NCBI GenBank assembly: GCA_018287875.1
Contig: JAGVVL010000015.1
Coordinates: forward strand, 3,286,001-3,350,000
Source: Nigrospora sphaerica
Lineage: Eukaryota; Ascomycota; Sordariomycetes; Amphisphaeriales; Apiosporaceae
Direction of reading: 5' to 3'
DNA: 64,000 bases
The notes beneath the pieces are model-generated. The model was not told the DNA's origin, did no database searches, and saw only the letters and a program-made list of their open reading frames with translations. This document shows, in pieces, positions 45,909 through 57,280 of this stretch (the first letter of the stretch is position 1; each line of letters begins with the position of its first letter). The position numbers were made by a program, and so were the translations under genes.

Positions 45909-46913
45909 ATACGTTTGAATTATGAGGGATGAGCGTCACCGGCGGGGAAGAAGACGAAGGGAACGATTCGGGAGAAGGGGGATGCAGCATGAAGGGCCAA
46001 CCAAGGGAAGTGCGTTTCTAATAGGTACCTTATATAAGTAACCAACCCATAGTATCCGATTCTTGGCGTGCCGTAAAACACGAGGTACAAAAGCAAATCA
46101 GACGCCCTGCGTGACCCAGGTAGTGGGTTGTATCACTGTAAGTGTGTTACACGTCCATATATTGTGCCGTATCGGCTCCTGTTGGCTCGACATTCGTGTC
46201 GTCAGACATCCTTATATCGGGGGAAGGGGAAACGAGGTATAGATGTCCTGACCGCATCCTCACGTCATGACCGGAGCAGAACTCCGCAATGCTGTGCCAC
46301 AACGCCTTTACCATGCGGGCAACCGGGGAATAAGCGTTAGCGAATTGAAGAATCGCTAATCGAACAAATAGAGCTACAGCCGGGATGGGCCTTTTCAATC
46401 GTGCTTTAGGTTTGGCGTGGATGGTGGGTGTGTTGAAGACAAAGTGGTGCTGTGGGGTAGCCGAGGAGTATCTGCCATCGAGCTTGATGGTCATGCACCA
46501 CATGATGTTGTAGCGCCATAGAATATAAATTGAGCGTGCTCGTTTATGCACGAACATCAAAAGGAGATCGTAAGAACTTGTCTTATAGACATGTATCTGA
46601 AGGGCTGCTTACGTGATGTGGCTTTTTTAAATCAGTGGGAATAGCATCATGTTCATAATGAAAAAATGCGGGGCGCATGCGTTTCGCTCGGGAAGAACTT
46701 TATATGATGGTACTTGGACAGCATGAGTCCCATACTTCCGTTATCTGCGAGTCTTGATACGTCAAATTTAAATAGAGCATAAACAAGAATATGCAGACTG
46801 GGGCTCGATATAGCGGCATATTCTCGGCTGCTTCAACTCGCTGCAAGCCTCTTTCCCACACCAAATGGCAGCCCGCTGAACAACCAACTCCCTTCAATAG
46901 CCTCAACCCCGCC
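45909..46913. other. Intergenic region
   Basis: 1 kb upstream of the FAD/Rieske gene and downstream of the DUF6594 gene. A minus-strand frame at 46147-46560 has no recognisable domain and is not called. Confidence 0.55.
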
Positions 46914-47973
46914 TCATGCCGACTGATCAATCTGCAAGAACACCATGAGCACCGCGGCATACCTATGATGATGTCAGTCTATACATAGTTACCTTCCCAA
47001 AGTGCGCCTTCTTCGGCAGGGGATAGGGGCTAAACTCACGCCGCGGTGGCAGCCAGCGCCTCGAACGGCTTGGCGGCCATCGTGAAGGAGACGGTGAGAA
47101 GGAAGGTGAGAATGAAGAGGGTGATGACGAGGAGCTTGTGCGTGGGCGCTGCGAGCGCCTGCAGGATCCAGAGAGGCGTCAGCAGCATGGCGACGCCGAG
47201 GACGACGATGGCGGCCGACGCGAAGCCGTCGAGCCGGCCGTCCGAGTAGTAGGCCACGTGGGCCGTGGCCTCGGACTCGCCGTGCCGTAGTCGCCGCCAG
47301 ATGGGTAGCGTCCGCAGCCGTTGCGAGTTGTCGATGGCCCGCCGCAGCGGCGTTTTGTCCCGCGCCGCGAGGCTCACGAGGTCCCCGCCCTGCTCCAGGT
47401 ACCGCCGCTCGTCCGCCGCGACGGCGCCGTCGCCGTGGTTGTAGTGCCAGTTGACGAGGTTCTTGACGTCGCGCCGCGGCGCCGTTGGGTACTTGCGCAG
47501 TTCCGACTGCTGGAGGACGAAGGCGTCTGAAGAAAACTCCTGTTCGTTTCGGTGAAAGAGGGACCACGAGGTACAGGGGACTCACTGTATCGTGTGAGGG
47601 CAGTGGCGATGTCGTCCAAAAGCCCCGCGCGATCGGGTAGGTCGCTGCGAAGTGTCCCGTTGTTGAAATCATCGGATGTTTTACTGCCGTATTTCTTGTC
47701 CAACCGGGACAGCTTGTCTTCTAACTCGGAGACTTTGTCTTGTAACGAGAGCGCGATCCTCGTGTTGAGCACGCTAAAGCGCCGTAGAATGAAGAGGTCG
47801 TTATCAGAGGCGATGAACTCGCTGTAGCCCCGATAGCCGACATATTTCCACGGTTTTTGCTGTATGTCGTCCTCAGTCGGCTCAACCTCGATTGTTTGGC
47901 GGCTAGTGGCCCGGGACTCGTAGGTCTGCGCCGTCGTCGACGAGTAGATGCTTGCTGTCTGTGGTCTGGACAT
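46914..47973 (-). CDS. DUF6594-type membrane protein
   Basis: Exons 47973-47586, 47526-47040 and 46962-46914 give 307 aa. The N-terminal half is soluble, with KYVGYRGYSEFIASDNDLFILRRFSVLNTR and a coiled-coil LQDKVSELEDKLSRLDKKY. The central part has NLVNWHYNHGD and LSRxD-like spacing. Three hydrophobic segments close the protein: FASAAIVVLGVAMLLTPLWI, LLVITLFILTFLLTVSF, and the last after the intron 2 junction (AYAAVLMVFLQI). This order is typical of the fungal DUF6594 family, which has no known activity and is expanded in filamentous ascomycetes. It is divergent from the gene at 48430, with 456 bases between starts. Confidence 0.85.
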
Positions 47974-48429
47974 AATTTGACCCAATTTCCTCGAAGGTGG
48001 ATGCCCTGCCGCTGGCTATGTTGTCCACCTCTTTGATCTTGCTTGAAAGCGCGCCTCATTATCGCGCTGCACATGATGAAAGTTGTCACTTGTGAAGAGG
48101 CGGTCGCCAAGCACACAGCCGAGTGCCTGTGTACGCTGGCAAGCGCCTCCCGCTCAGCTGGAGCCAATCACCACCGGTCGTGGTGCTCTTTCATGCATAC
48201 ATAGCCACTCCTACACAGCCTTCTTAATTGCCTTGCAGAATGCCTGGTTCGCCAACAGAATGGTTGGGCAGCGCAGCCTCAATTTCATCTTGATCCCGCC
48301 CGTTGTTATTGTATGTTCCGCATCTCTCATCCCTTTCAACCTGACCTTCGCTCTATCCGCAGCTTGGTCTGATACCAACACATAGATTCACCCTCCATTC
48401 GGACCAGCGCTTTGTCAATCTCTTTTGCA
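47974..48429. promoter_or_regulatory. Divergent promoter region, DUF6594 gene and orphan gene
   Basis: 456 bases between two divergent start codons; C/T-rich close to the right-hand start. No specific element is called. Confidence 0.45.
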
Positions 48430-50010
48430 ATGCCTGACAACCATGACACCCCCATTCCCCCCACGGAGGAGGGGTGTGCAAGTTGGAGTGCCACGACGGG
48501 CAATTCTGCCGAAGCCATCAAGAAAATCAAACGGAACAACAACCTCCACCGACAGTCCCCTGAACCAGACTCGAACAACCTCATAGAGCTACCGCAGCCA
48601 ATGTTTCGGGAGGTCCCCGTCCATGTCACTCGGGCGCAGAACAGATCCGTTCAGGTGATTCCACCTCCTTCGACCCAGCCTCAAGCATCTCCATCCCGGC
48701 GCAAGGACGAAGGACGTCGGCGTTCCAAACGAACCGGCGGCAACGGAAACGGCGATGGCAGCGACAGCGACTCCGGCGGGGAGGCAAGGCGGAACGGCCG
48801 CCCTAGCCCAGATGGCCCTCTCCAGAAACGCAAACCCCTCCAGTCCCAAGCCGAGCCTTCGTCTCAACACACCCCAAGGCTCAAAAAGTGGCTCACGGCT
48901 CAGAAACCACTGGTTCTTTCTCCCGAGGAGGAAGAACGCGTTCGGAATCTCAAGAAACTAAACGCGTTCGAAAATTCCTTGGAAGCCCGACTAGAACTCC
49001 GAGAACTGAATAGGGTCGAGGGCGAACGCCGAAGAGAGGCACTTTTGAATGGAAACAGAGACCAAACACCTGTCTACTTGGATCGGAGCGAACTCGAGGG
49101 AAAAGAAGCGGCATTCGACGAGTACCTAGACGAATCCTTGTATTCTGCCATTGTGGATGACAGGCTCGGCAGCCAGACCGACAGAACCGACAGGGAGACA
49201 CTCATTGCGGGTATGATCGCTGAGGTCGAAGCACAGGTTACCAAAACCCTCGAACGCGCTGCAATGTGGTCCATATTTCCCGATCACGAGTCCTTGCCCG
49301 GAACCTTCATTGCGATCCCTCTAAGTCCGTTTGGTTCTCATCCACGACGCTCTATTCAATTTCCATATGAAACGGACATGAGGATGGAATTACCGAGCGA
49401 CGTCAAGTTCGATTTCTATCTACTTAGTGAACTACGACATAGCGGAAACCCTCTTCTGTCAGCATACCTGGACATTATCATGGACGGCACGGCAGATGAC
49501 CATATTGGGGGGCTACCCGTGGTTGACCTCCTGATGTACTCTGGAAGGTTCCCGGAGAAACCCAACCAACTGACTCCGGAGTACATAGAGTGGTTGCGCT
49601 CACGCGTCGGCGCGGCGACTTTCGACAGCTGGGTCGTTCACTTCTACCAACGTATCGCACGCAAGCAGGCGCTTGTGGAATTCAGAGAGAGCATGAGAGC
49701 CGTCAACATGAGCATGTCACAGGAGTTCTTTCAAAACGGGCCGGATGTGGATTTGGTCCTTTTCAAAGGCGGACGCCCCTCAGCCATGCAGAGAGTCTCG
49801 CCCAAGGATTTGCGCAGCATGGGGTGGCGTCAGGACAGCGTACCCGACAGGGTGCATCTGCAGCGCGAGGGAATCTACTGGCGCTATGCCACATTCGATG
49901 ACAACTCAGGCAAAGCGTTCGCGGTTGATATTGATGGGGGTTTTCTGGGATTTGCGATTCTATCAGGCTATCCACCGAGGCCGGCGCGTAAAGATCCTTC
50001 TGCGTCGTAG
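48430..50010 (+). CDS. Uncharacterised 526-aa protein
   Basis: Single exon; the start is the first ATG in frame. The first ~150 residues look disordered: Asn/Ser/Pro-rich, with basic RRRSKR and a GNGNGDGSDSDSGGE run. A charged helix follows (EEEERVRNLKKLNAFENSLEARLELRELN). The C-terminal ~280 residues look folded, with conserved-looking patches (AAMWSIFPDHESLPGTF, DFYLLSELRHSG, SWVVHFYQRIARKQALVEF, GIYWRYATFDDNSGKAFAVD). I do not recognise a family. There is no signal peptide or membrane span; nuclear or cytosolic location is a guess from the basic tract. Confidence 0.75.
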   Translation: MPDNHDTPIPPTEEGCASWSATTGNSAEAIKKIKRNNNLHRQSPEPDSNNLIELPQPMFREVPVHVTRAQNRSVQVIPPPSTQPQASPSRRKDEGRRRSKRTGGNGNGDGSDSDSGGEARRNGRPSPDGPLQKRKPLQSQAEPSSQHTPRLKKWLTAQKPLVLSPEEEERVRNLKKLNAFENSLEARLELRELNRVEGERRREALLNGNRDQTPVYLDRSELEGKEAAFDEYLDESLYSAIVDDRLGSQTDRTDRETLIAGMIAEVEAQVTKTLERAAMWSIFPDHESLPGTFIAIPLSPFGSHPRRSIQFPYETDMRMELPSDVKFDFYLLSELRHSGNPLLSAYLDIIMDGTADDHIGGLPVVDLLMYSGRFPEKPNQLTPEYIEWLRSRVGAATFDSWVVHFYQRIARKQALVEFRESMRAVNMSMSQEFFQNGPDVDLVLFKGGRPSAMQRVSPKDLRSMGWRQDSVPDRVHLQREGIYWRYATFDDNSGKAFAVDIDGGFLGFAILSGYPPRPARKDPSAS

Positions 50011-50607
50011 AGAGATGTCTTCAGGCGAAGCTAATACGATATTGATAAGGAAAAACAACGGGTAAACACCCAGATCCACTTGAAACACTCCTCTGCAATG
50101 TGTCATCCGCTTGATACGGCGTGGGCGAGTGGCTGTTGCCAACCCGGACCTTTCCCCCATTCTTTCACAGAAAGTCTCCTTGATCCAATCCCTGGTCGCT
50201 TCCAGGGAGCTAGGCAACTTGTAGAAGTCAAAGGCTGACTTTTTAGAGCCGATCTCCACCAGACCGAAGGTTCTGATCAAGTCCACTTCGTCACAGGCGA
50301 AGTGGAGAGGTATGAAAGCCTCAAGTTTCGTATTGCCTGTGCAACCTTCAATAGCCTCCCGGAAGTAGGCGTCGGAGACACCGTTCAGGTGCGGTTCGAC
50401 CTCTTTGCAGATCTCGTCGGGTATTATCTATGTTACAAATTTCACCAGAATGAGTTGTACATGTAGGGTATGGGGCTCTGAAAGCCCTTTCGTCTTTATG
50501 ACAGGTTTCATTAGCTTGTGCAGGCCGTCCAGGTTGACGATAAGAGTCCGCCTTACGGTAGGTTTAGGTCGTTGGGCAACTTGGTCACCGCTGGGGTTCA
50601 TTCTCAT
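49963..50607 (-). CDS. Possible uncharacterised protein, two exons
   Basis: The minus-strand frame is open from 50640 to 49963 except for one TAG at 50430-50428. That TAG is removed if a 129-nt intron (50556-50428, donor GTAAGG, acceptor CATAG, phase 0) is spliced. The model 50607-50557 plus 50427-49963 gives 171 aa with protein-like text: IIPDEICKEVEPHLNGV, FIPLHFACDEVDLIRTFGLV, SKKSAFDFYKLPSSLEATRD. The end overlaps the convergent gene by 48 bases, so the true 3' exon may stop earlier. No family is recognised. An alternative is a pseudogene with one nonsense codon. Confidence 0.42.
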
Positions 50608-50739
50608 ACAGATTATGCTTTTTATAATCACGTATTTCAACTGTAATCACAGGAAGAAAATGATAAATCACATCTCCAGAAGCTACATTACATGCAAGTA
50701 GGCTTTAGAGGCACTACGTGTCCCAATGCCGTGGTCGTG

Positions 50740-52219
50740 TTATTCGCCCCGCGTTACAAGAGGATTGAACAACCCTATCTGAGACTTGGTGAGCAGGAAG
50801 ATCTCGCCCGAGTCGTCGCTCGTCATGTACAGACGGCCCTGGTTGTCGAAGACGAGGCCGACGGGGCGGAGGCAGACGGTGCCGTCGCAGGCGGACTCGT
50901 TCTCGGGGAAGAAGATGTCGGTGTAGCCGCGGGGGTCGTTGAGGGGGGCGACGGGGGCGTAGCTGCTGCCGCTGTAGGTGTAGCCGGCGGCGTCGCCGGC
51001 GCCCTTCTGGAAGGGCACGGCGACGAGCTTGTAGCCCGTCGGCGTGTCGCGGTTCCAGCTGCCGTGCAGGGTGACGTAGAGGTTGGAGAAGGCGGCGTCG
51101 AACTTGCTGTCGAGCGGCGCCGAGTGGGCCTGGAAGGTCAGGGCCGGCGCCATCGACTGCTCGGCGCACGTCGTGTCGTTGAAGGTGCTGTTCTGCCGCT
51201 GCACCATCTGCTGGCCCACCTCGAAGGCGAAGTCGGGGATCGAGGCCGGCTGCCCCACCGTCCAGCAGATCGGATACCCGTACCACTGGTCGCTGGGCAT
51301 AGTGACGTCGCCGAGGAAGTTCAGCTCCTCGGCCGGGTTGTCGATGTGGATGTCGTACGACTGGTCGTCGACGTAACGGAACAGGTTATCGCCGCTGTTC
51401 TCGACGCCCCACAGCCTGGAACGGTTTTAGTACGTACATATGCCAAAGGGGGAGAGGAAACGCCGAACGGGGGGGGAAGTGGCCTACATCTCGTCGCCGT
51501 CAAAAGCGAGGCCGACCTCGTTGCGCAGGCCGTAGCCGGCATTCCAGCCGTCGGTCACGTAGTTGAAGCCTCCGGCGGGGACTTCGGTGATGTTGAAGAC
51601 CTTGACAATGGCGCGGCCGACGGAGGGATCCTCGGTGGGCCAGTCGAAGTTGGGGCCCGAGCCGTGCGAGACGACCAAGAGGTTGGGGTTCGAGGGCGGG
51701 ATGATGAGAGTGCGGGTGACGTGGCCCGACGTCGCCATGCCCGTGACGAGCGTCGTCCGGGTCGTGCCGAGCGCGCCCGTCTCGGGGTCGTAGGGCCAGC
51801 TGAAGACCTCGGCCGGGTTGCCCGAGTACAGCGTCTTTCCGTCGGGGCTGAAGTAGATGCCGTGGTTGATGCCCGAGTTGGCAAACAGCATCTGGCTCTT
51901 CGTGATGCAGCCCGTCGGGTCGATCTCGTGCTGCGTGATGCCCTTGCCGCGCTCCACCACCAGCAGGCGGCCCTTGTTGTCGAGCACGATGCCGCGGGGC
52001 GAGGACAGGGCGTCGGCGACCTTCTTGACCGACCATCCATCCGCCACCTTGTAGTTGGGGAACAGGGCAGCGGGCACTCCAGGGCACTGGGACACCACCT
52101 GGCCCAGGGCTGAACGCTGGCGTTAGAGACCAGAGGTACTTGTCAACCAAAAGGTGCTGCTACTTACCCAGGCTGGCCAGAGAGACCGCAGTCAGAGCGG
52201 TGAGGCTGGCAGAGCGCAT
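50740..52219 (-). CDS. Secreted sorbosone/glucose dehydrogenase-like beta-propeller (possible AA12)
   Basis: Exons 52219-52168, 52109-51488 and 51415-50740 give 449 aa. A signal peptide (MRSASLTALTAVSLASLALG) precedes a six-bladed-propeller-type GSDH domain. It has SSPRGIVLDNKGRLLVVERGKGI, NHGIYFSPDGKTLYSG, SGHVTRTLIIPPSNPNLLVV, RNEVGLAFDGDE, LYVTLHGSWNRDTPTGYKL and PVGLVFDNQGRLYMTSDDSGEI. These are the sequence style and length of fungal PQQ-dependent pyranose/sorbosone dehydrogenases (CAZy AA12), which oxidise sugars extracellularly and can feed electrons to LPMOs. PQQ use cannot be proved from sequence alone. Intron 1 splits the signal peptide. Confidence 0.82.
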
Positions 52220-53565
52220 CTTGATATCGGGACGTGAACGAGAGGAAGTGGACGGAAGTCTGGCCAGGAGGGACGCGTGAAGAGAGGGTCAACCGGCTCA
52301 ACCAGGGGGCAGGGCATAAGGGCCGTACTTATCCCAGCAGCTTTGATTGCCATCATTGAGACATCATGTGATGACACGGTCACCACCCCGGAGCAGCGTT
52401 GCCCTGTCGGAGGGGCGGGTTCGATAATGACGCAGTCGCATTCCACCCCGGGATCGGGAGCCACGGCCGTACGTGCGGCCATTCCACTCCTCCCCTGGGA
52501 TCCGGCGTGCCATGGCCATAGGACGCGCGCTCTATAGACCGACCGATGAAGACGAGATGAGGGCCATGCGGGGGGCGGACGGACGCTATACCGGGAATCC
52601 CACAGGGGGGGCTCGGAGGGTCGTCCGTTTTAGACAGTGCGCTTGGCTTGGCGTGGGACCAAGCGATCCGAACTGCCCACTCGGTAGCGCGAGCCAAGAC
52701 CGCGCGCGAGACAGAAGGGGAACAAAGCCGGGCTTGGCCTGCGGGCCACGACTGCCGGGCCTCAAGCGAGTCTTTTTGCGCCTGCTCGAGCCGCCCTTTC
52801 AGCCGGTCGGCCGACGCACCAGGACGAGACGCTTCGGCCGAAGAGAAATGGGGCCTGCGGTGACATGGGCACAGCGAAGCGAGGTGTGGGACGCCGGAGC
52901 CTTGTCCGTGGTCCCCCTCATAAGCTCGCCGGCTTGGTGTCGAGGCCCGGCGGCATATCGCCACACCCGTACACAGCCCGGGTGTAGCGGCACCCAAAGA
53001 CGCCCCAGCCGGCCTGCTCTGTTGTGTCGCCGCGCATCGACACCGGTTAACGGCCGGTCACAACGGGGGCTTGGCACTCGGCAGCAACCTACAACTAGTG
53101 CCGTCCCCGTGTCTCACTTTCATACTCCAGCCCTTCGACGGGAACCCGAGACAAAAGTCGAGCCACGCCTCCTACACGAAAGCTTTGAACACGGGAGCGC
53201 GGTTGTCTACCAGTTACCCGGGAACCGTCGCCTGGGTCTCACCAAATAAAGGGTAGGTTCGCTTGAACAAGCCCGGACCGTCTTGTTGTTACCCCGACAA
53301 TGTCCTAGCAGCACGAGGACGTGCTTGGACCCCATACTCGGCAAAGCTCTCCTTGGCGGAGCAAACTCTCCATACTGAAAGCTTGTTGAAGAAATCGATC
53401 ACGTCTGTGCGATTTCTTGTTGGGCCTTACTTGTCCAGTAACAGCTCCCTGATCAAACCCCTAATTTCTATCCCGAGCTCGCCGTCGTCACAAAAGTATC
53501 ACCAACGGTGGGCCCACTGGACCTATTCTCCGTTCTCTCCTTACGACAAACTCTTTTTTCTTTCC
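52220..53565. other. Intergenic region
   Basis: 1.3 kb between the start of the dehydrogenase gene and the 3' end of the next - strand gene. The 258-aa frame at 52473-53249 (+) is Arg/Pro-rich and opposed by equal frames on the other strand. No gene called. Confidence 0.5.
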
Positions 53566-54189
53566 TTACGACCGATTCTTCTTTCTTTGCTTGCGAAGCT
53601 CATCCGCATAGGTGTTACTGGAGGGCGTCTTTCCGTAGCTCGAGGAATGGCCGGCAGACGCTCTGGCTTGGTGCCGCTCTCCAAACTCGAGGCTGGGGGA
53701 CTTGGGGCGTGACTCGGAGTAATGAGGGTCCTGCCGGACAGGGCATACATGTCTCAATGTGTCCGCGTTCACAGGATAAGGCCCGGTCAGCATGGCGTCA
53801 AGCGCGAACTGGACCGGGTCCTGCTTCTCGTTGGTGGGATCGAACTTGTTCGGCATGTAATATTTGCCCGGGGCCAAATACTCGTTCTCGGCCATATCAT
53901 ACTGGGTCTCGGCCACGTACGGGCTGGCGGCCGCGTACTGGTTTCCTCCCCACCGCACCGTCTTCGCCTGTTTGGGCGGCGTTGTAGGATTACCCGTCGG
54001 AGGGGCATAGGTGCTGTGAGGACTCTCGGGCTGCTGCGACTCATACGGCATGCCCGAGGCTATCGACTTGTCCTTGTGCTTTCGTAGAGTCCGGTGAGGT
54101 TCACTTCTATCCCCTGAGGGACCTCGATCGGAATGGAAATCTTTCTTCCGCTTGTCCGAGGTTCCGGAGAGCTTGTGGTGGCTCGGCAT
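53566..54189 (-). CDS. Uncharacterised disordered basic protein
   Basis: Single 207-aa frame from an ATG at 54189. It is hydrophilic and mostly predicted disordered: His/Lys/Ser-rich start, Pro/Thr/Tyr-rich middle, basic C-terminus (ELRKQRKKNRS). Two motifs look constrained: TVRWGGNQYAAASPYV and QDPVQFALDAMLTGPYPVNADTLRHV. No domain, signal peptide or span. It may be a lineage-specific protein. Confidence 0.6.
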   Translation of the reverse strand: MPSHHKLSGTSDKRKKDFHSDRGPSGDRSEPHRTLRKHKDKSIASGMPYESQQPESPHSTYAPPTGNPTTPPKQAKTVRWGGNQYAAASPYVAETQYDMAENEYLAPGKYYMPNKFDPTNEKQDPVQFALDAMLTGPYPVNADTLRHVCPVRQDPHYSESRPKSPSLEFGERHQARASAGHSSSYGKTPSSNTYADELRKQRKKNRS

Positions 54190-55858
54190 TGTGACTTTTG
54201 TAATGGGTAAGTTTGACTGTGTGCTGCTGTGATTGTGTGTAGCTGACGCGAAATGCTTCAGAGATCAAATTTGAGGTAGCATCATCGCGGCTTGCTTATA
54301 AGCACCTATTTTGCAGTAGATCGATTAGGAAAAACGATTTACAAGAACAGCAGATTTCAAAGAACAAAAGAGTTCCGGTTATGGTTTCACTGCTAAGTGA
54401 CTGCAATCGATGTGGGTTTCGTTCTTTGTTTCCAAACTGACTTCTTTAAAACCGCATGATATAAACGGGGCCGTAGTGAATGGAAGATTTGTGAAACTGT
54501 GTTATTGCGGAGGAGACAATGCCTGTTACATACTCTTTCATGACCGTATACTGATTCTAACATATACTTGAAAATTACATCATGTGGCATCCCAGTCATT
54601 TCATTGATTATATTCCAAAATGAGTTGAAAGACTTTAGTCATCCAAGTTTCTGTTTATGCGATTACAGAAGCTGGAAGACCTGTAGCCTGTGGGGGCGTG
54701 AGCCCGTTTTAACGGCGTTGAGTGGTGGCCCTCAGGCGCGAATTCATACTTTGCAATCGTTGCCGATTTCCATGGTCCCATTAGATGGTTACCAGTGCCC
54801 ACAACCTCTTTTTTCCCGTGTGGGATCCGCCGAACTATGCCATGTACAATCCCGTTTTCGACCAGAGCCCCAGCACCTTGCCTCTGGGGAATTTGGTGTT
54901 CAGTCGGTGAATATTTCGCGCCGATGAAATGATAGGAACGGCCGGATCGGATCCCGTATCAACTGCATTTGAGACGATCCAGATCGATACGCCAGCCATC
55001 GCTGCAATTTATGTACACCTATGGCCGTAGCCTTTGGTTTGCTCTAGCAGAGTAGCAACAGCTATTGACTGGACATGTGGCGTGGACGACCAATATAGAA
55101 CACAGCCAACACCTGCCAAGTCAACATCACCGGACCAACACGTCAGTCATGCGCCGCATCCGGCTCGGGCTTCGAGTTCCACGCATTCTCAGCCCAACCA
55201 ACACTCGCCAAATTTCTCCATACGGAGCACGCAATGACTTTCACCACATGCCCAAAGCTTGAGCACGTTATCTCGTGATTGGAAACTGAAACGGGGTCAA
55301 GTTTGGCACTGGTTGTGTACATACACAGGATGGGACGGCCAGTTGCATTGAGGCTGGAATCTTAGGGGCTTGAACCCCCTTCGACTCAGCTGTACCCGCC
55401 ATTGTGGCAGCCATAATTATCTGCACCAGGAGCAGTGACGGTCCCGCTTTCTACGAACCACCTCTATCCGCAGCAGCAATCTGCGACGTGTTTCGCTGTG
55501 GGACTAAGACCGTCTCCTTCCCGACATACTTTAACACGATTCGCAAGGAAATTTAGTCCTTGAAGAACGCAAGGTAAAGTGGACACATATAAACTTAATA
55601 TGATATCATCAAGTAGCTACCTATAAGAGGCTTTCCACATCATCCCCTTAGACGGATAATCGCGCTGCGTTATTGTCATTCTGTGCCCAACCAATGTCAA
55701 CGGGAGCAGTAGAGGCGACAGCTTGGTAATATCAAGTAAAAACTTCCAGCCAATCGGTGCCACGGATGCTGCCTGCCCTGAAGCCCGCTATTCCTGGGGC
55801 TTTTGTGTGCCTTCTATGATGGCTCTCGTCCGCAACCCTCCGTTGGGCATAGAGACGT
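54190..55858. other. AT-richer intergenic region
   Basis: 1.7 kb of lower GC than the surroundings. Frames such as 54568-54927 (+) have no domain or partner exons. Nothing called. Confidence 0.55.
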
Positions 55859-56428
55859 TTACCGTCGGGCATAGGGACGCTTACCGTCAGGCTTTGTCCA
55901 CTCTTTCAATTTGTTCAATTTTGTGACCCCAACCTCATTGTTCACGATTTCCCGATGACGCGTTTCAACCCCCTGATATTTATGCACATTCTCGGCTTCT
56001 GGGAAAAGATAGCGAGCCGTAGCGCAGTCGGAACCGGTATATCGGTGGATTAGAATGTCCACCGCACGGCCTTGGATACTCTTGACCGGCGTAAGAGGAA
56101 AGCTCTTGTCAGTGCCTTCGTCCAGCACCTCGGTCAAAATGCCTTCCCAGAGCGTGGGATCATGGGCGTCCTCGACGGCCTTCGCCAGTTCGTTGCCTCC
56201 TCGGATCCAGATTTGAATGGAATCTGCGCCAGTGGAGCACTTCACCTGGCTCACTGTTCTGAACTCCGTACCGATAAAAAGGGTCTTTGCTGCACATCGT
56301 TGCAGATCGGCGTATGCGACGGCCACGGCGGCACAGATCTGAGCTTCAGGGAACGCGGAGGATTCCCTACTGACACCACCCAGCGAGGGTGACGCCGGGG
56401 AAGAGGCACGACCTTCGACGGCCAACAT
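55859..56428 (-). CDS. Uncharacterised 189-aa protein
   Basis: Single frame from ATG 56428. It contains an alpha/beta-looking segment: FPEAQICAAVAVAYADLQRC, LFIGTEFRTVSQVKC, SIQIWIRGGNELAKAVEDA, VDILIHRYTGSDCATARYLF. It ends with a charged tail (LKEWTKPDGKRPYARR). No family is recognised. Base composition fits its neighbours. Confidence 0.5.
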   Translation of the reverse strand: MLAVEGRASSPASPSLGGVSRESSAFPEAQICAAVAVAYADLQRCAAKTLFIGTEFRTVSQVKCSTGADSIQIWIRGGNELAKAVEDAHDPTLWEGILTEVLDEGTDKSFPLTPVKSIQGRAVDILIHRYTGSDCATARYLFPEAENVHKYQGVETRHREIVNNEVGVTKLNKLKEWTKPDGKRPYARR

Positions 56429-57280
56429 TGTGTTGGTTTCCCCCTATGTGACGGGATGGAGATGGGCTAGTGAAGTGTCCCTGAGGAGTAGCAGAAAAAG
56501 AAACGCTCGAAATCCCCAGGGAAAGGCGAGCGAAGCCGGTGCTTCTTTTGAATCAACTTGCCGCAAGACTGGTCCTTTAGTTCACTCGAGATCACGTGGG
56601 GTGCTGGTATGGGACGTGATCTGAAAAGCCAATATGGAGAGCTGCTAACGGGACCGGACCAACACGCCGCCGAGCCACACGCCGCATCCGGTCGAACTCC
56701 TCGCAGTCGCTGCTCAACCAACACTTGGTTGGTTTGTCCTTACCGAGCCCTCGCAAAACACGCCAGTGGGAGGACAAGCCGTTGCACACTTATTCCCAAG
56801 AATGTACCCTGACCCATTACATGCCTTTTCCCCGCATGTGATGGATTACCTAAGGTGCCTAAGTACTCGACCTTCCCCATGAAACAAACCCAGAAGAACA
56901 CTGTGTCTCCCTAACCTGTGGGTCAGACCTGAGCAAACAACACCGCTCCGTGAGCGCACGCATTTGGGAGCCAACAGCAGAGGGTCCTGGCGGGGCGGAG
57001 TTATTTTTGAAACGGGCGTACATCATTCGTTCCAAACGAATACGAGTGACACCGTGGACAGCTTATGGTAACGTCTTAAATGCTCGCGATATCCAGTACC
57101 GGTTGGGCGCCTAGCCGAACTCTTTACCCCTCACCCTGAACCCCAAAGCTGGGCTCCAGCTCATCCCATGTCATGACCCAAGCAGGTGGACGTGTCCCCA
57201 AGGCAAAACGCGAGGCCGTGCTCCTATTTATGCATGCCCCTCGGGGCCCAGCCCAAGGGAGAAAATAAGCGCAGCCGGGC
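56429..57280. other. Intergenic region
   Basis: 850 bases between the orphan gene and the 3' end of CMR1. No gene or RNA recognised. Confidence 0.6.

Noticed and set aside
50692..52113. 473-aa + strand frame
   Set aside because: Antisense shadow of the sorbosone-dehydrogenase-like gene, whose exons give a signal peptide and propeller motifs.
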